The notes under the pieces: model-generated
Seen by the model: only the letters and a program-made list of their open reading frames with translations
Databases searched by the model: none
What the model was told of the DNA's origin: nothing
Position numbers and translations under genes: made by a program
Origin: Kosakonia sacchari
GTDB taxonomy: Bacteria > Pseudomonadota > Gammaproteobacteria > Enterobacterales > Enterobacteriaceae
NCBI GenBank assembly: GCA_900109485.1
Contig: FOAY01000002.1
Span: 206,392 to 270,391 of the forward strand
DNA length: 64,000 nucleotides
Direction: 5' to 3'
In this document: positions 39,849 through 49,117 of the stretch, one piece after another
How positions within the stretch are numbered: the stretch's first letter is position 1
How the letters are laid out: each line of letters starts with the position of its first letter

Positions 39849-40673
39849 TTAGCGCTCGTCCACCGGGCAACTGATGTTTTCGTCATACAACCACGGGCCT
39901 GCGTAATGTGACAGCGAGTGCAGGTAGCTCACCCACTGATCGCCAATCTGGCGGTGCATCAGACACGACGGCGGCGACATGTCGTAGTACGGGCGGGTGT
40001 CTTCGTGGCAATACGGTACCTGGTGCACGGTGGCCGGAATGGTGGCAATCGTTGCCTGGCGATATTGCGTCATGGTCAGGCTGTGGTTATGGCCGCAGAA
40101 AATGCGCGTCAGCGCCGGGAAGCGCTCAACCAGTTTCAGCAGCTGATGGCCGTTTTCACAGGCGATGCGATCCATCTGCGCGTTGCCCAGCGGCAGCGGC
40201 GGATGGTGCATAAACACCGCGGTGGGTTTGTCTTTGCTGGCGCTTAGCTGCGCTTCCAGCCAGTTCAGGGTTTCATTCGTCAGCCAGCCTTTTGATTCCC
40301 CGGCGAGGCTGGAATCGATAAACAGCAGACGTGTGGCGAAATCATCAATCGCATAACGCATGTTCTGCGGATCGCTGCCGAGATGCGGGCACAGCGGGTG
40401 CAGATATTCCAGAAAGTGCGCTTTATCGTCGTGGTTGCCCGGAATGATGAACAGCGGGTAATCCAGCCCGCCGAGGATCTGGCGCGCCACGCGGTACTCT
40501 TCCGGGCGGCCGCAGTTGACGATATCCCCGCTCACCACCACCGCATCCGGGCGTTCGCGCAGGGCGTTAAGCTGACACACGACATCGGCATTCCCGGCGT
40601 TGATATCAATAAAACCGTACAGCTTCTCGTTCTGGCTGCGGAAATGGGTGTCGGAAATTTGCGCTAAAAACAT
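39849..40673 (-). CDS. gpdQ: Glycerophosphodiesterase GpdQ (binuclear metallophosphoesterase)
   Basis: 274 residues, the length of the Enterobacter aerogenes enzyme. All known metal ligands fall at the same numbers: Asp8 and His10 (SDTH), Asp50 (SGD), Asn80 (GNHDD), His156 (MHHPP), His195 and His197 (GHNH). The C-terminus [14 protein letters not shown] is also GpdQ-like. It cleaves glycerophosphodiesters such as glycerophosphoethanolamine to glycerol-3-phosphate, and family members also hydrolyse other phosphodiesters. It lies inside the ABC transporter operon (between permease and ATPase), so imported diesters can be hydrolysed at once in the cytoplasm. Confidence 0.95.
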   Translation of the reverse strand: MFLAQISDTHFRSQNEKLYGFIDINAGNADVVCQLNALRERPDAVVVSGDIVNCGRPEEYRVARQILGGLDYPLFIIPGNHDDKAHFLEYLHPLCPHLGSDPQNMRYAIDDFATRLLFIDSSLAGESKGWLTNETLNWLEAQLSASKDKPTAVFMHHPPLPLGNAQMDRIACENGHQLLKLVERFPALTRIFCGHNHSLTMTQYRQATIATIPATVHQVPYCHEDTRPYYDMSPPSCLMHRQIGDQWVSYLHSLSHYAGPWLYDENISCPVDER

Positions 40674-40684
40674 AACTACACTCC

Positions 40685-41572
40685 TTATTTAATGCCGGAG
40701 AAGCCAAAGCTCCGGAGAAACTGTTTCTGAAAAGCAATAAACGCGACCATCAGCGGCAGGCAAACCATCAGCGTCCCGGCGCTGATCATTCCCCACTGGC
40801 CGCCGGATTCGGCGCCCATGGCGAAGGAGACCAGGCCGACTGTCAGCACCTGTTTGTCCGGATCGTTGAGCATCATCAGCGGCCATAAATACTCGTTCCA
40901 GTGATAGGTAATGCTGACGGTGGCGAACGCCAGTACCGACGGCCACGACATCGGCAACATCACGCGGAACAGCACCTGCCACCAGCGACAGCCCTCCATC
41001 AGCGCCGCTTCTTCAATCTCTTTTGGGATGGCGAGAAACGCCTGGCGCATCAGAAAGACGCCAAACGCAGAAGTGAAGTAGGGCATCATCACGCCGGTCA
41101 GCGTGTTGAGCAGGCCGAAGGTTTTCAGCGTCAGCATGTTGGGGATCATCATCACCACCGGCATGATCATCAGTTGCACCAGGAACAGGATGAACAGCGT
41201 TTTCTTGCCGCGAAATTCGTGGCAGGCGAAGACGTAACCGGCGGTGGTAATGGTGAACAGCTGCACAAAGAACGTGCCGAAGGCGAAGATCAGCGTGTTG
41301 GCGTACAGGCTGAGCCAGTTGGCGCTGTCCCACGCATCGCGGAAGTTATCCAGCGTCAGCGGGAAGCGCGGCAGAATCGACGCCATATCTTCGCCAAACG
41401 TGGTAGCGCTAAATGCGGATGAGAGCATCCAGATAAACGGGCTTACCCACAGCAGCGCCAGGCAAACCATCAGTAGCGCAAGCGTTACCGGGCGCGAATG
41501 ACGCAGACGCAGCCACAGCGGGCGCGGCACGATGGCGTCCCGGTTGATAACAGGAGTAACCTCAACGCTCAT
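40685..41572 (-). CDS. UgpE-like ABC transporter permease
   Basis: 295 residues from ATG 41572 ([12 protein letters not shown]); a longer start would extend further into the upstream permease gene. Six TM helices and the EAA motif [21 protein letters not shown] that docks to the ATPase. It overlaps the partner permease gene by 11 bp and lies 11 bp before gpdQ. Confidence 0.86.
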   Translation of the reverse strand: MSVEVTPVINRDAIVPRPLWLRLRHSRPVTLALLMVCLALLWVSPFIWMLSSAFSATTFGEDMASILPRFPLTLDNFRDAWDSANWLSLYANTLIFAFGTFFVQLFTITTAGYVFACHEFRGKKTLFILFLVQLMIMPVVMMIPNMLTLKTFGLLNTLTGVMMPYFTSAFGVFLMRQAFLAIPKEIEEAALMEGCRWWQVLFRVMLPMSWPSVLAFATVSITYHWNEYLWPLMMLNDPDKQVLTVGLVSFAMGAESGGQWGMISAGTLMVCLPLMVAFIAFQKQFLRSFGFSGIK

Positions 41573-42440
41573 AATGCGCTCCTCTCTCAAGCAGTTTCAG
41601 GTTGACCAGCGAGAAGACAAACAGCCCGACCAGCGTTAAAAACGTGGCGGCAGAGGCTTTACCGAGATCGTGAGTGTCCCAGGCGAGATTCTGGATGTAA
41701 TAAAGCAGTACGGTGGTGGCGTTGTCCGGGCCGCCGCGCGTCATTACGGCGACGTGGTCGATCTGGGTAATCGAGTAAATCAATGCGGTAGTGACCACAA
41801 AGCTGATGGTCGGGCGCAGTAGCGGCAGGGTGACTTTGAAGAAAACCTGCGTGGAAGTTGCGCCTTCCATTATCGCCGCTTCACGCGTGGAGGCGGGAAT
41901 GCCCTGCAACCCGGCGAGGAAAAACAGCATGTAATATCCGGCAAACTTCCACACGCCAATCAGCGCCAGCGCCAACAGCGCGCTATTGCTGCGCCCCAGC
42001 CAGTTGTTGTTCATCGGCCCGAAAAGCTGCGCGAGGTAGTGATCGAGCATGCCGAGGCCGGGCATAAAGATAAACAGCCACAGCGCGGCGGCGCTGACCA
42101 TCGGGATAATCATCGGGAAGAAAAACGCCGTACGTAACCAGCGGTTGATGCGATGGTTTTCCCACAGCGCCACCGCTAGCAGCAGCGCCAGCGTTACCCC
42201 CGGAATGACGGTTAGCAGAATGTAGATAAGGTTATTGAACAGCGACTGCCAGAACACCGAATCATCCAGCAGGCGGGCGAAGTTGCCCAGCCCAACGAAC
42301 GGCGCATCATTGCTATTGCTGGCAATGCGGGTATCAAACAGGCTGTCATATACCGAGCGCAGCAGCGGAAAGTAAGTGAACAGCGCCAGGAACAGCAGAG
42401 ACGGTGACAGGATCAGCCACGGAAGCCAGTATTTTCTCAT
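41562..42440 (-). CDS. UgpA-like ABC transporter permease (first gene of the gpdQ operon)
   Basis: 292 residues, six TM helices, with the EAA loop TREAAIMEGATSTQVFFKVTLPLL. Typical of the MalF/UgpA branch. First gene of the operon permease-permease-gpdQ-ATPase-binding protein; a Pho-box-like sequence lies about 80 bp upstream. Confidence 0.86.
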   Translation of the reverse strand: MRKYWLPWLILSPSLLFLALFTYFPLLRSVYDSLFDTRIASNSNDAPFVGLGNFARLLDDSVFWQSLFNNLIYILLTVIPGVTLALLLAVALWENHRINRWLRTAFFFPMIIPMVSAAALWLFIFMPGLGMLDHYLAQLFGPMNNNWLGRSNSALLALALIGVWKFAGYYMLFFLAGLQGIPASTREAAIMEGATSTQVFFKVTLPLLRPTISFVVTTALIYSITQIDHVAVMTRGGPDNATTVLLYYIQNLAWDTHDLGKASAATFLTLVGLFVFSLVNLKLLERGAHYER

Positions 42441-42518
42441 AAGCCTTGAACCGCGAATTTACGGGTTTTGAAAGCCAGAGAGTTTGTGAAAAAAATGCTG
42501 CAAAAGAATGGTGTAAAG

Positions 42519-42536
42519 GTGACAGTTTAATGAACA
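42519..42536 (-). promoter_or_regulatory. Candidate Pho box
   Basis: Read on the minus strand: TGTTCATTAAACTGTCAC. The second 7-mer CTGTCAC is a perfect PhoB half-site, the linker TAAA fits, and the first 7-mer TGTTCAT matches CTGTCAT in four positions. The 11-bp repeat spacing is kept. It is 79 bp upstream of the first permease ATG. PhoB control is known for the E. coli ugp operon; here it is inference. Confidence 0.5.
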
Positions 42537-42608
42537 GGTGTTCATTGCAGGGCATTTCGTGGTGAAACCGGGGCGTTGCCAGAAGATAGCGACAAAAAAG
42601 TATGTCAG

Positions 42609-42633
42609 AAAAAAGCCCCGCATTGTGCGGGGC
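42609..42633 (-). terminator. Rho-independent terminator of the TonB receptor gene
   Basis: GCCCCGCA (42615-42622) and TGCGGGGC (42626-42633) form an 8-bp stem with a 3-nt loop, followed on the minus strand by a T-run (42614 down to 42609). It lies 29 bp past the receptor stop codon. Confidence 0.88.
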
Positions 42634-42661
42634 AAGCTTCTCACTGAGTCACGCTGGAGCT

Positions 42662-44818
42662 TTAGAACTCCATTTTGACGGTGAACTGCACTTCGCGCGG
42701 ATCGCCAATCTGGTTGCCCAGGTTATTGGTAGTGATCGACGAGGTGTAATAGGTCTTGTCGAAGATATTTTTCAGGTTCACCTGTAGCGTTACCGGGTAT
42801 TGCAGCTTCATTTTGTAGGCAGCAAAGGCATCGGCAACAAAATAGCCTGGCAGGTAGTAATCCGCGCCATTGGTGGCTGAACGGCGGCTCACGCCGTGAC
42901 CGCCGCCGCCAAGAGTCAGCGTATTACCGGCAAACACGTTATTGATGTCGTAAGTCAGGAACACGGAACCGGTATGACGCGGCACGTTCGGCAGCGGTTT
43001 ACCGGCGTAATCCGGATCTTCCAGCACTTTCGCGGCGGTGTAGCTGTAGCTGGCGATGACATTCATATTTGGCGTCAGTGAACCGGCAAGATCCATCTCT
43101 ACGCCCTGCGAACGGACGCGCCCGGCGGTTTTGGCAACCGTTTCATCACCCACGATTTCGCTGTACAGCACGTTGCGTTTATGGATATCAAACAGGGTGA
43201 TATTGGCGGTAACACCGTCGAACAGGTCAAACTTGGCGCCAACTTCGTAAGATGTCGAGGTTTCCGGCGGCAGATCGCCAATATAGCTGGCGATGGAGGA
43301 CTGCGGCATAAACGCTTTTGCCACGTTACCGAACAGCGACACTGAAGGCGTCAGTTTATAGACCAGGCCGAATTTCGGCGTCCATTTCTCATCGCTGCTG
43401 TCGGTATTGACGTTGAACGGACGGCCTTTACCGGCGTACTGGGTGTAATACTGATAACGCATCCCGGCAACGGCGATCCATTTGTCGGTCAGATATAACG
43501 CGTCCTGCGCGTAAGCCGAATAGCTCTCCTGCTTAATGGTCTGATCGCTGTCCGACGCGGAGACGGTCGTACATTTGCTGGCGCTGCCATAGCTCGGGTT
43601 GTAGATATTGAAGTCTTTCACGTTCTTACAGCGGATCATGTCGGTACGCAGCAGATCGTAATATTCGTACGAAATACCGGTGAGGATCTCGTTGTAGAAG
43701 CCGCCGATATCGACATTCCCCTGCAAATCGGCACGCGTCGTGTGCATCCGCTGCGTGGATCCCTGCGTGGCGTCCACGCGGCGCGTGAGGTTACCGGTAG
43801 CGGCATCGTAGGCCATCACGCGCGACTGGTTATCGCTGTACTTGTCCTGGCTGTAGCCGTATTCCAGCTTGCCGGTCCAGGCGCTGTTAAAGCGGTATTC
43901 TGCGTTCAACTGTGCAATATCAGATTCGCCATCGGTAATGTTGAACGGCTCATCGAAGCGGGTTTTACGATCGACATTCACCGCCTGTTTGGTGGTGAGA
44001 TCGAAGATCGTGCCGCGGTCGAATGGTGTCTGATAATCACGGTGTGAATAGAGTACGTTGACGGTGGCGTTATCACCGAACCACGTTAACGACGGAGCAA
44101 TATAGGTGGTCTTATTTTTGCCGAAGTTGCGCCAGTAATCTTCGTTCTGATATTCGCCGATCAGACGATACGCCAGCCGCGTGCCTTCGATCGGACCCGT
44201 GACATCAAACTGGCCGGTGCCGCCGCCAAAGCTGGAAGAGGTCGCGGAAATGGAGCCGCCGAATTGGGTCTGTGGACGTTTAGTGACAACATTGATAAGC
44301 CCGCCAGGATCGAGAATGCCATACAGCGTTGAGGCCGGGCCTTTCAGCACTTCCACGCGCGAGGCGTCGGCATTAAAGCTGCGCGGCACCACGGTGCGCA
44401 GGCCGTTGGTCATGATCGAACCGTCGCGGTTGGTACCAAAACCACGGCGCACGAACGAATCCTGCGTACCGCCCAGCGTGTTGGTTTGCACCACGTTACT
44501 GACGTTATACAGCGCTTCATCAAGGCTGGTAGCATGCTGATCTTCCAGTACTTTATCGCTAACGGTATTCACCACTTGCGGAATATCCAGCAGCGGCATT
44601 GAGGTCAGCGTCGCCGTAGAGGAATTGATGGGTTGATAGCCGGAAGTGGCGGGTTGATCGGCCGATGAGGCATCCGCGTTGACGGTGATGGTGTCGCTAT
44701 TGGTTTTATTTGCCGTTTCCGCCGCGTGCGTAACCGGCGTAAAGCATGATCCCAGAAAGAGCGCAGAGAACAACGCGCGCCCTTTCAGCCCATAGATACC
44801 GTGAGTGAACTGAGCCAT
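42662..44818 (-). CDS. TonB-dependent siderophore receptor
   Basis: 718 residues. Signal peptide (about 1-32), TonB box region DTITVNA, plug domain with VVQTNTLGGTQDSFVRRGFG and SRVEVLKGPASTLYGILDPGGLINVVTKRPQ, then a 22-strand barrel ending REVQFTVKMEF with the terminal Phe. The overall pattern fits hydroxamate or ferrichrome-type receptors (FcuA/FhuA/FoxA group), but the exact ligand is not clear. It is divergent from a siderophore ABC importer, and the gap holds Fur-box-like sites, so the two form one iron-uptake unit. Confidence 0.88.
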   Translation of the reverse strand: MAQFTHGIYGLKGRALFSALFLGSCFTPVTHAAETANKTNSDTITVNADASSADQPATSGYQPINSSTATLTSMPLLDIPQVVNTVSDKVLEDQHATSLDEALYNVSNVVQTNTLGGTQDSFVRRGFGTNRDGSIMTNGLRTVVPRSFNADASRVEVLKGPASTLYGILDPGGLINVVTKRPQTQFGGSISATSSSFGGGTGQFDVTGPIEGTRLAYRLIGEYQNEDYWRNFGKNKTTYIAPSLTWFGDNATVNVLYSHRDYQTPFDRGTIFDLTTKQAVNVDRKTRFDEPFNITDGESDIAQLNAEYRFNSAWTGKLEYGYSQDKYSDNQSRVMAYDAATGNLTRRVDATQGSTQRMHTTRADLQGNVDIGGFYNEILTGISYEYYDLLRTDMIRCKNVKDFNIYNPSYGSASKCTTVSASDSDQTIKQESYSAYAQDALYLTDKWIAVAGMRYQYYTQYAGKGRPFNVNTDSSDEKWTPKFGLVYKLTPSVSLFGNVAKAFMPQSSIASYIGDLPPETSTSYEVGAKFDLFDGVTANITLFDIHKRNVLYSEIVGDETVAKTAGRVRSQGVEMDLAGSLTPNMNVIASYSYTAAKVLEDPDYAGKPLPNVPRHTGSVFLTYDINNVFAGNTLTLGGGGHGVSRRSATNGADYYLPGYFVADAFAAYKMKLQYPVTLQVNLKNIFDKTYYTSSITTNNLGNQIGDPREVQFTVKMEF

Positions 44819-45250
44819 TTAATCTGTTTTCCCAAAAACTGTGCATAACACAGACGTGAACGTTTCGAAGTTATTGCCCGATTGCGCAAAATCTATCCGT
44901 TAAGCCGCCGAATCTGGCGTCGGATATGTAATTGAGAATCATTCAAACACGGGCGTCTGTAGTAGTAAATGCAAAATGAAAGAATTTTGCTACAACGGAA
45001 AAGGGTGAGGAAAGCGCAGCGGGATTACGCGGGTTTATCTTTTTAACTTTATGAAATAACTAAAATTAATTATTTTAGCGATCAATGTAGTTGCCTGTAG
45101 TAACCTCTGTTTTGAGGTGGCTGGATTCTGTGATTATGCTGCTTGACTACTACATTGCCAGACGTCAAAATCGAAAAGAGAATGAGAGTTATTTTTATTT
45201 GAAAGATTAGCGCGCACGGGTTTCCACGCGGTTGCGGCGCAGGAGTTAAC
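44819..45250. promoter_or_regulatory. Divergent control region with two Fur-box-like sites
   Basis: 432 bp between the receptor and the ABC importer. TGAGAATCATTCAAA (44933-44947; 10 of 14 with TGATAAT-N-ATTATCA) lies about 115 bp upstream of the receptor. TGAGAGTTATTTTTA (45183-45197; 11 of 14) lies about 54 bp upstream of the ATPase gene. Both suit repression by Fe-Fur. The rest is AT-rich with no gene seen. Confidence 0.55.
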
Positions 45251-46075
45251 ATGCCACAGCGAGTGGAACAGCAAGCTCAGCAGGGGATTGTGCTCGACGG
45301 CCTGTCGGCGGGCTATCAAAAGCAGGTCATCGTTGATGACATTACCCTCACTATCCCGCATGGAAAGATGACCGTGCTGGTCGGGGCTAACGGCTCCGGC
45401 AAATCCACCTTGCTCGGCACCATCGCCCGCATGCTCAAACCGCTTGGCGGCAGCGTGCTGCTTGATGGCAAAGCCATTCATCAACAGCCAACCAAAGCCG
45501 TCTCCCGCCAGTTAGGTATTCTTCCGCAGTCGCCGCTGGTGCCGGAAGGTCTGACCGTTTTTGAGCTGGTATCGCGCGGACGTTTTCCATGGCAAAGCTT
45601 TATGCGCCAGTGGTCTGAAGAGGACGAACTTGCGGTGCTGGAAGCGTTGCATCTGACCGGTACGGCGGAATTTGCCCACCAAACGGTTGATAGCCTCTCC
45701 GGCGGTCAGCGCCAGCGCTGCTGGATCGCGATGGCACTGGCACAACAAACGCCGGTGATCTTGCTGGATGAACCGACGACTTTTCTCGATCTGCGCTATC
45801 AGGTTGAGATCCTCGAACTCTTGCAGACCTTAACCCGCGATCATGGCCGCACGGTGGTGGTGGTGTTGCACGACCTCAATTTCGCCGTGAATTATGGCGA
45901 CACGCTGGTGTTCCTCAAGCAGGGCCGTTTGCAGGGCGTGATCCACGAAGGCGACAGTTGCACGCCTGCGCTGATCAAAAACGTGTTCGATGTGGATGTG
46001 CAAATGTCGATTAACCCGTTGACCGGAAAACCGTTCTTTATGCCTTTTCGTAAACCGGCAGGTTCCGGCGTATGA
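45251..46075 (+). CDS. FecE/FhuC-type siderophore ABC transporter ATPase
   Basis: 274 residues. Walker A GANGSGKST, signature LSGGQRQR, Walker B VILLDEPTTFLD (the TTFLD form is typical of the iron-siderophore branch), H-loop VLHDLN. It energises import of the ferric siderophore across the inner membrane. First gene of a four-gene operon with 4-bp overlaps to the permease genes. Confidence 0.9.
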   Translation: MPQRVEQQAQQGIVLDGLSAGYQKQVIVDDITLTIPHGKMTVLVGANGSGKSTLLGTIARMLKPLGGSVLLDGKAIHQQPTKAVSRQLGILPQSPLVPEGLTVFELVSRGRFPWQSFMRQWSEEDELAVLEALHLTGTAEFAHQTVDSLSGGQRQRCWIAMALAQQTPVILLDEPTTFLDLRYQVEILELLQTLTRDHGRTVVVVLHDLNFAVNYGDTLVFLKQGRLQGVIHEGDSCTPALIKNVFDVDVQMSINPLTGKPFFMPFRKPAGSGV

Positions 46076-47094
46076 GTTCGCTTGCGCTTTCTACCCGACG
46101 CGGCGGGCGCATCAGCGCGACGGCATCTGGCTTGCTGCTGCTGTTGCTGGCAGCGGCTGTGGCGCATCTTGGTCTTGGCGCGCGCTACATTGCGCCGCCC
46201 ACGGTGGTGCAGGCGCTGGTGGATTTTGATCCCAACAATTTCGATCATCGCGTCATTATCAGCCTGCGCTTACTGCGGCTGCTGGCTGCGCTATTTACCG
46301 GCGCGGCGTTAGGTGTTGCCGGATCGTTGTTGCAGTCGGTGATCCGCAACCCGCTCGGCGAGCCGCATATCCTCGGGCTGAATTCGGGGGCGGCGCTGGC
46401 GGTTGTTGCCACAACGGCGCTGGGGGTAAGCGTTGGCGATGGCATCTTCAGCCGCGCATTTATCGCCGCGGGCGGCGCGGCGCTGCTTTTTTCCCTGGTG
46501 ATGGCGATCTCTGCTGCCGGGCGATCCGGTTTTACGCCATTAAAAGTGACGCTGTGCGGCGTGGCGATGTCCACTTTTGCCTCCTCCATCACCGCCGCGA
46601 TCCTGATCCTCGATGAACAGACGCTGCTGAGCATCCGTAGCTGGCTGGCGGGCGATCTCGCCGGGCTGAGCTGGCCGGTGCTGCGGGCGGCATCACTGGT
46701 TGCTGGCGGTGGATTTGTGCTGGCGCTGTGGCTCGCGCCAGCGCTGAATATGCTCGCGCTCGGTGACAATATGGCGCGCGGTCTGGGCGTTTCTCTGCTG
46801 CGCACGCGCGTGCTGTCGTTGGCCGCCATTGCCTTGCTGTGCGGTGCGGCCGTTTCGGTCGCCGGGCCGATAGCGTTTATTGGCCTCGTCGTTCCGCATA
46901 TGGTGCGACGCTTTGCCGGGGATGATTTGCGTGCGGTCGTCCCGCTGTCGGCGCTCGGCGGCGCATTATTGCTGCTGCTGGCGGATATCGCCGCCCGGAC
47001 GTTGCTGTCGCCGCAGGAACTCGCTACCGGCGTGATGACTGCGCTGGTGGGCGCGCCGCTCTTTATTCTGCTGGCGGCGAGGTTTTTCAAATGA
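46072..47094 (+). CDS. FecCD-family siderophore ABC permease 1
   Basis: 340 residues, about nine to ten TM helices. RLLRLLAALFTGAALGVAGSLLQSVIRNPLGEPHILGLNSGAAL is the FecCD signature, and GPIAFIGLVVPHMVRRFAGDDLRAVVPLSAL the ATPase-coupling region. It forms the channel with permease 2; overlaps of 4 bp on both sides. Confidence 0.9.
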   Translation: MSSLALSTRRGGRISATASGLLLLLLAAAVAHLGLGARYIAPPTVVQALVDFDPNNFDHRVIISLRLLRLLAALFTGAALGVAGSLLQSVIRNPLGEPHILGLNSGAALAVVATTALGVSVGDGIFSRAFIAAGGAALLFSLVMAISAAGRSGFTPLKVTLCGVAMSTFASSITAAILILDEQTLLSIRSWLAGDLAGLSWPVLRAASLVAGGGFVLALWLAPALNMLALGDNMARGLGVSLLRTRVLSLAAIALLCGAAVSVAGPIAFIGLVVPHMVRRFAGDDLRAVVPLSALGGALLLLLADIAARTLLSPQELATGVMTALVGAPLFILLAARFFK

Positions 47095-48143
47095 GTCACT
47101 TGCCTGAACACGCCGGGATGCGCGGCTTGCGGCTTGGCGGATTCTCCCGCTTGCTGCGCCCGCACGCGCTGTGGTGGCTGGCAGGCCTGAGTTTTTTGTC
47201 GTTAATGCTGCTGCTTTCCGGTGTGACGCAAGGTTCGTTACCGGTTCCCGCTTCCGCCATTGGCCGGGCGCTGTTGCTGCCTGATGTGCTGAGCGCTGAA
47301 CAGCACTACGTGGTGTGGGATATTCGCCTGCCCCGCGTGCTGATGGCGCTGCTGTGCGGCGCGATGCTGGGCATGGCGGGGGCGGCGATGCAGTCCATCA
47401 CCCGTAACGGGCTGGCCGACCCGGGGCTGATTGGCGTGAAAGAGGGGGCCAGCGTAGTGGTGCTGACGCTGGTGCTCTGCTTCCCGGCGGTCGGGCTGGT
47501 CTGGCGTCCGCTGGCGGGTATGGCGGGCGGTTTACTGGCTGCCGGGCTGGTGATGGTGCTGGCGCGTGATGTTTCTCGTCCGCGCTTTGTGCTGCTTGGC
47601 ATTGGCGTCTCCTGGACCTTCGCCGCCGGTATCGGCGTCTTTATGACTACGGCGGATGTACGTGATGTGCAGACGGCAATGATGTGGCTGGCAGGCAGCC
47701 TGCACGCCGCCACCTGGCCGCTGTTGATCGTCGCGCTGTGTTGGGCGCTGCCCGCAACGCTGATTTTGCTGTTAACGGCGCGCGCCGCTGATGTGGCACT
47801 GCTGGGCAATCAGGCGGCAACCGGGCTCGGCGTTCGCCTGTCGCACCTTGCATGGCTGCGGGTGATCGCGCCGGTATTACTGACGGCCGCCAGCGTTTCC
47901 TGCGTTGGCAGCATCGGGTTTGTCGGGCTGATCGCTCCGCATATGGCGCGTTTTCTGCTGCGCGGCGGCCAGCGAGCGCTGCTGTGGGGCAGTGCGCTGC
48001 TCGGCGGCCTGCTGGTACTGGTGGCGGATTCGACAGGCCGTCTGGCGTTTGCGCCGCTGCAAATTCCCGCCGGGATCGTCATCTCACTGATTGGCGGGCC
48101 GTTTTTTCTGCTGCTGCTGTGGCGGCGACGCGATCGTTTATAA
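47091..48143 (+). CDS. FecCD-family siderophore ABC permease 2
   Basis: 350 residues with the same signature: RLPRVLMALLCGAMLGMAGAAMQSITRNGLADPGLIGVKEGA and GSIGFVGLIAPHMARFLLRGGQRALLWGSALLG. Paralogue of permease 1. Followed after 14 bp by the binding-protein gene. Confidence 0.9.
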   Translation: MSHLPEHAGMRGLRLGGFSRLLRPHALWWLAGLSFLSLMLLLSGVTQGSLPVPASAIGRALLLPDVLSAEQHYVVWDIRLPRVLMALLCGAMLGMAGAAMQSITRNGLADPGLIGVKEGASVVVLTLVLCFPAVGLVWRPLAGMAGGLLAAGLVMVLARDVSRPRFVLLGIGVSWTFAAGIGVFMTTADVRDVQTAMMWLAGSLHAATWPLLIVALCWALPATLILLLTARAADVALLGNQAATGLGVRLSHLAWLRVIAPVLLTAASVSCVGSIGFVGLIAPHMARFLLRGGQRALLWGSALLGGLLVLVADSTGRLAFAPLQIPAGIVISLIGGPFFLLLLWRRRDRL

Positions 48144-48157
48144 GCTTAAGGAGCCGT

Positions 48158-49105
48158 ATGCGCCTGGTTTTTTCACTGTTATTGCTGGTTGGTCTGAGCG
48201 CGGGCGCTGCAGAGCCGACACAAACCTTCACTGATGATTTGGGGCGCGTGGTCACGGTACCGCTGCATCCAAAGCGCATCGTGTCGCTGCACGATCTGGA
48301 TATCACCATTCCTCTGATTGAATTAGGTGTGCCGCCGGTCGCCAGCCACGGGCGTACCCGCGCCGACGGCAGCCATACGCTGCGCTCCAGCGGCATGCTG
48401 ACCGGCGTCGACTTTGATAACTCGGACATTGCGTTTATTGGTACGGCAGATATCGATATTGAAGCGATCGCCGCCGCGAAACCGGATCTGATCATCACCG
48501 AACCGAGCCGCAACACGCCGGTGGAGCAGTTAGAGAAGATCGCGCCAACGGTAAGTATCGATCACTTGCAAGGCGGTGCGCCGGAGATCTACCGCAAACT
48601 GGCGCAGCTTACCGGCACGCAGGCGCGCTTGCAGATCCTTGAGCGCCGTTACCGCGAGCAGATTGCGGCGCTAAAAAGTACCATCGACACCAGCAAAATC
48701 ACCGTGTCGGTGATTCAGGCGAACAACGGCAAAATCAACGCATTACACAGCTATCATTCGCTGGGGCGCGTGCTGCGCGATGCCGGTTTTCGTTTTCCGA
48801 AACTGATCGACAGCATTCCTGAAGGTGGGCGCATTGATGTCAGCGCCGAACGTTTGCCGGAGCTGGACGCGGATTTTGTCTTCGCCACCTGGCGCGGCGA
48901 TACCGGCGGTAAACCGCAGGATGAGATGGCGGCGATGGATGCGGTGATGCCGGGCTGGTGCGATTTTCTCAATGCCTGCCGTAGCGGGCATTACGTGCTG
49001 ATCTCCCGTGAGGAAGCGATCTCCAACTCCTTTGCTTCTCTGAGCCTGATGGTGGCGCAGGTGCAATCACAAATCACCGGGCGACCGCTGCCTGCCGCGA
49101 AGTAA
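48158..49105 (+). CDS. Periplasmic siderophore-binding protein (FecB/FhuD-like)
   Basis: 315 residues from ATG 48158 with AAGGAG upstream; the frame extends far upstream inside permease 2 but that part is a shadow. Signal peptide MRLVFSLLLLVGLSAGA. Class III binding-protein fold: TFTDDLGRVVTVPLHPKRIVSL, DIEAIAAAKPDLIITEPSRNTPVEQLEKIAPTV, and a C-terminal lobe with ISREEAISNSFASLSLM. It captures the ferric siderophore delivered by the TonB receptor. Confidence 0.88.
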   Translation: MRLVFSLLLLVGLSAGAAEPTQTFTDDLGRVVTVPLHPKRIVSLHDLDITIPLIELGVPPVASHGRTRADGSHTLRSSGMLTGVDFDNSDIAFIGTADIDIEAIAAAKPDLIITEPSRNTPVEQLEKIAPTVSIDHLQGGAPEIYRKLAQLTGTQARLQILERRYREQIAALKSTIDTSKITVSVIQANNGKINALHSYHSLGRVLRDAGFRFPKLIDSIPEGGRIDVSAERLPELDADFVFATWRGDTGGKPQDEMAAMDAVMPGWCDFLNACRSGHYVLISREEAISNSFASLSLMVAQVQSQITGRPLPAAK

Positions 49106-49117
49106 GGAGCCGCAACG

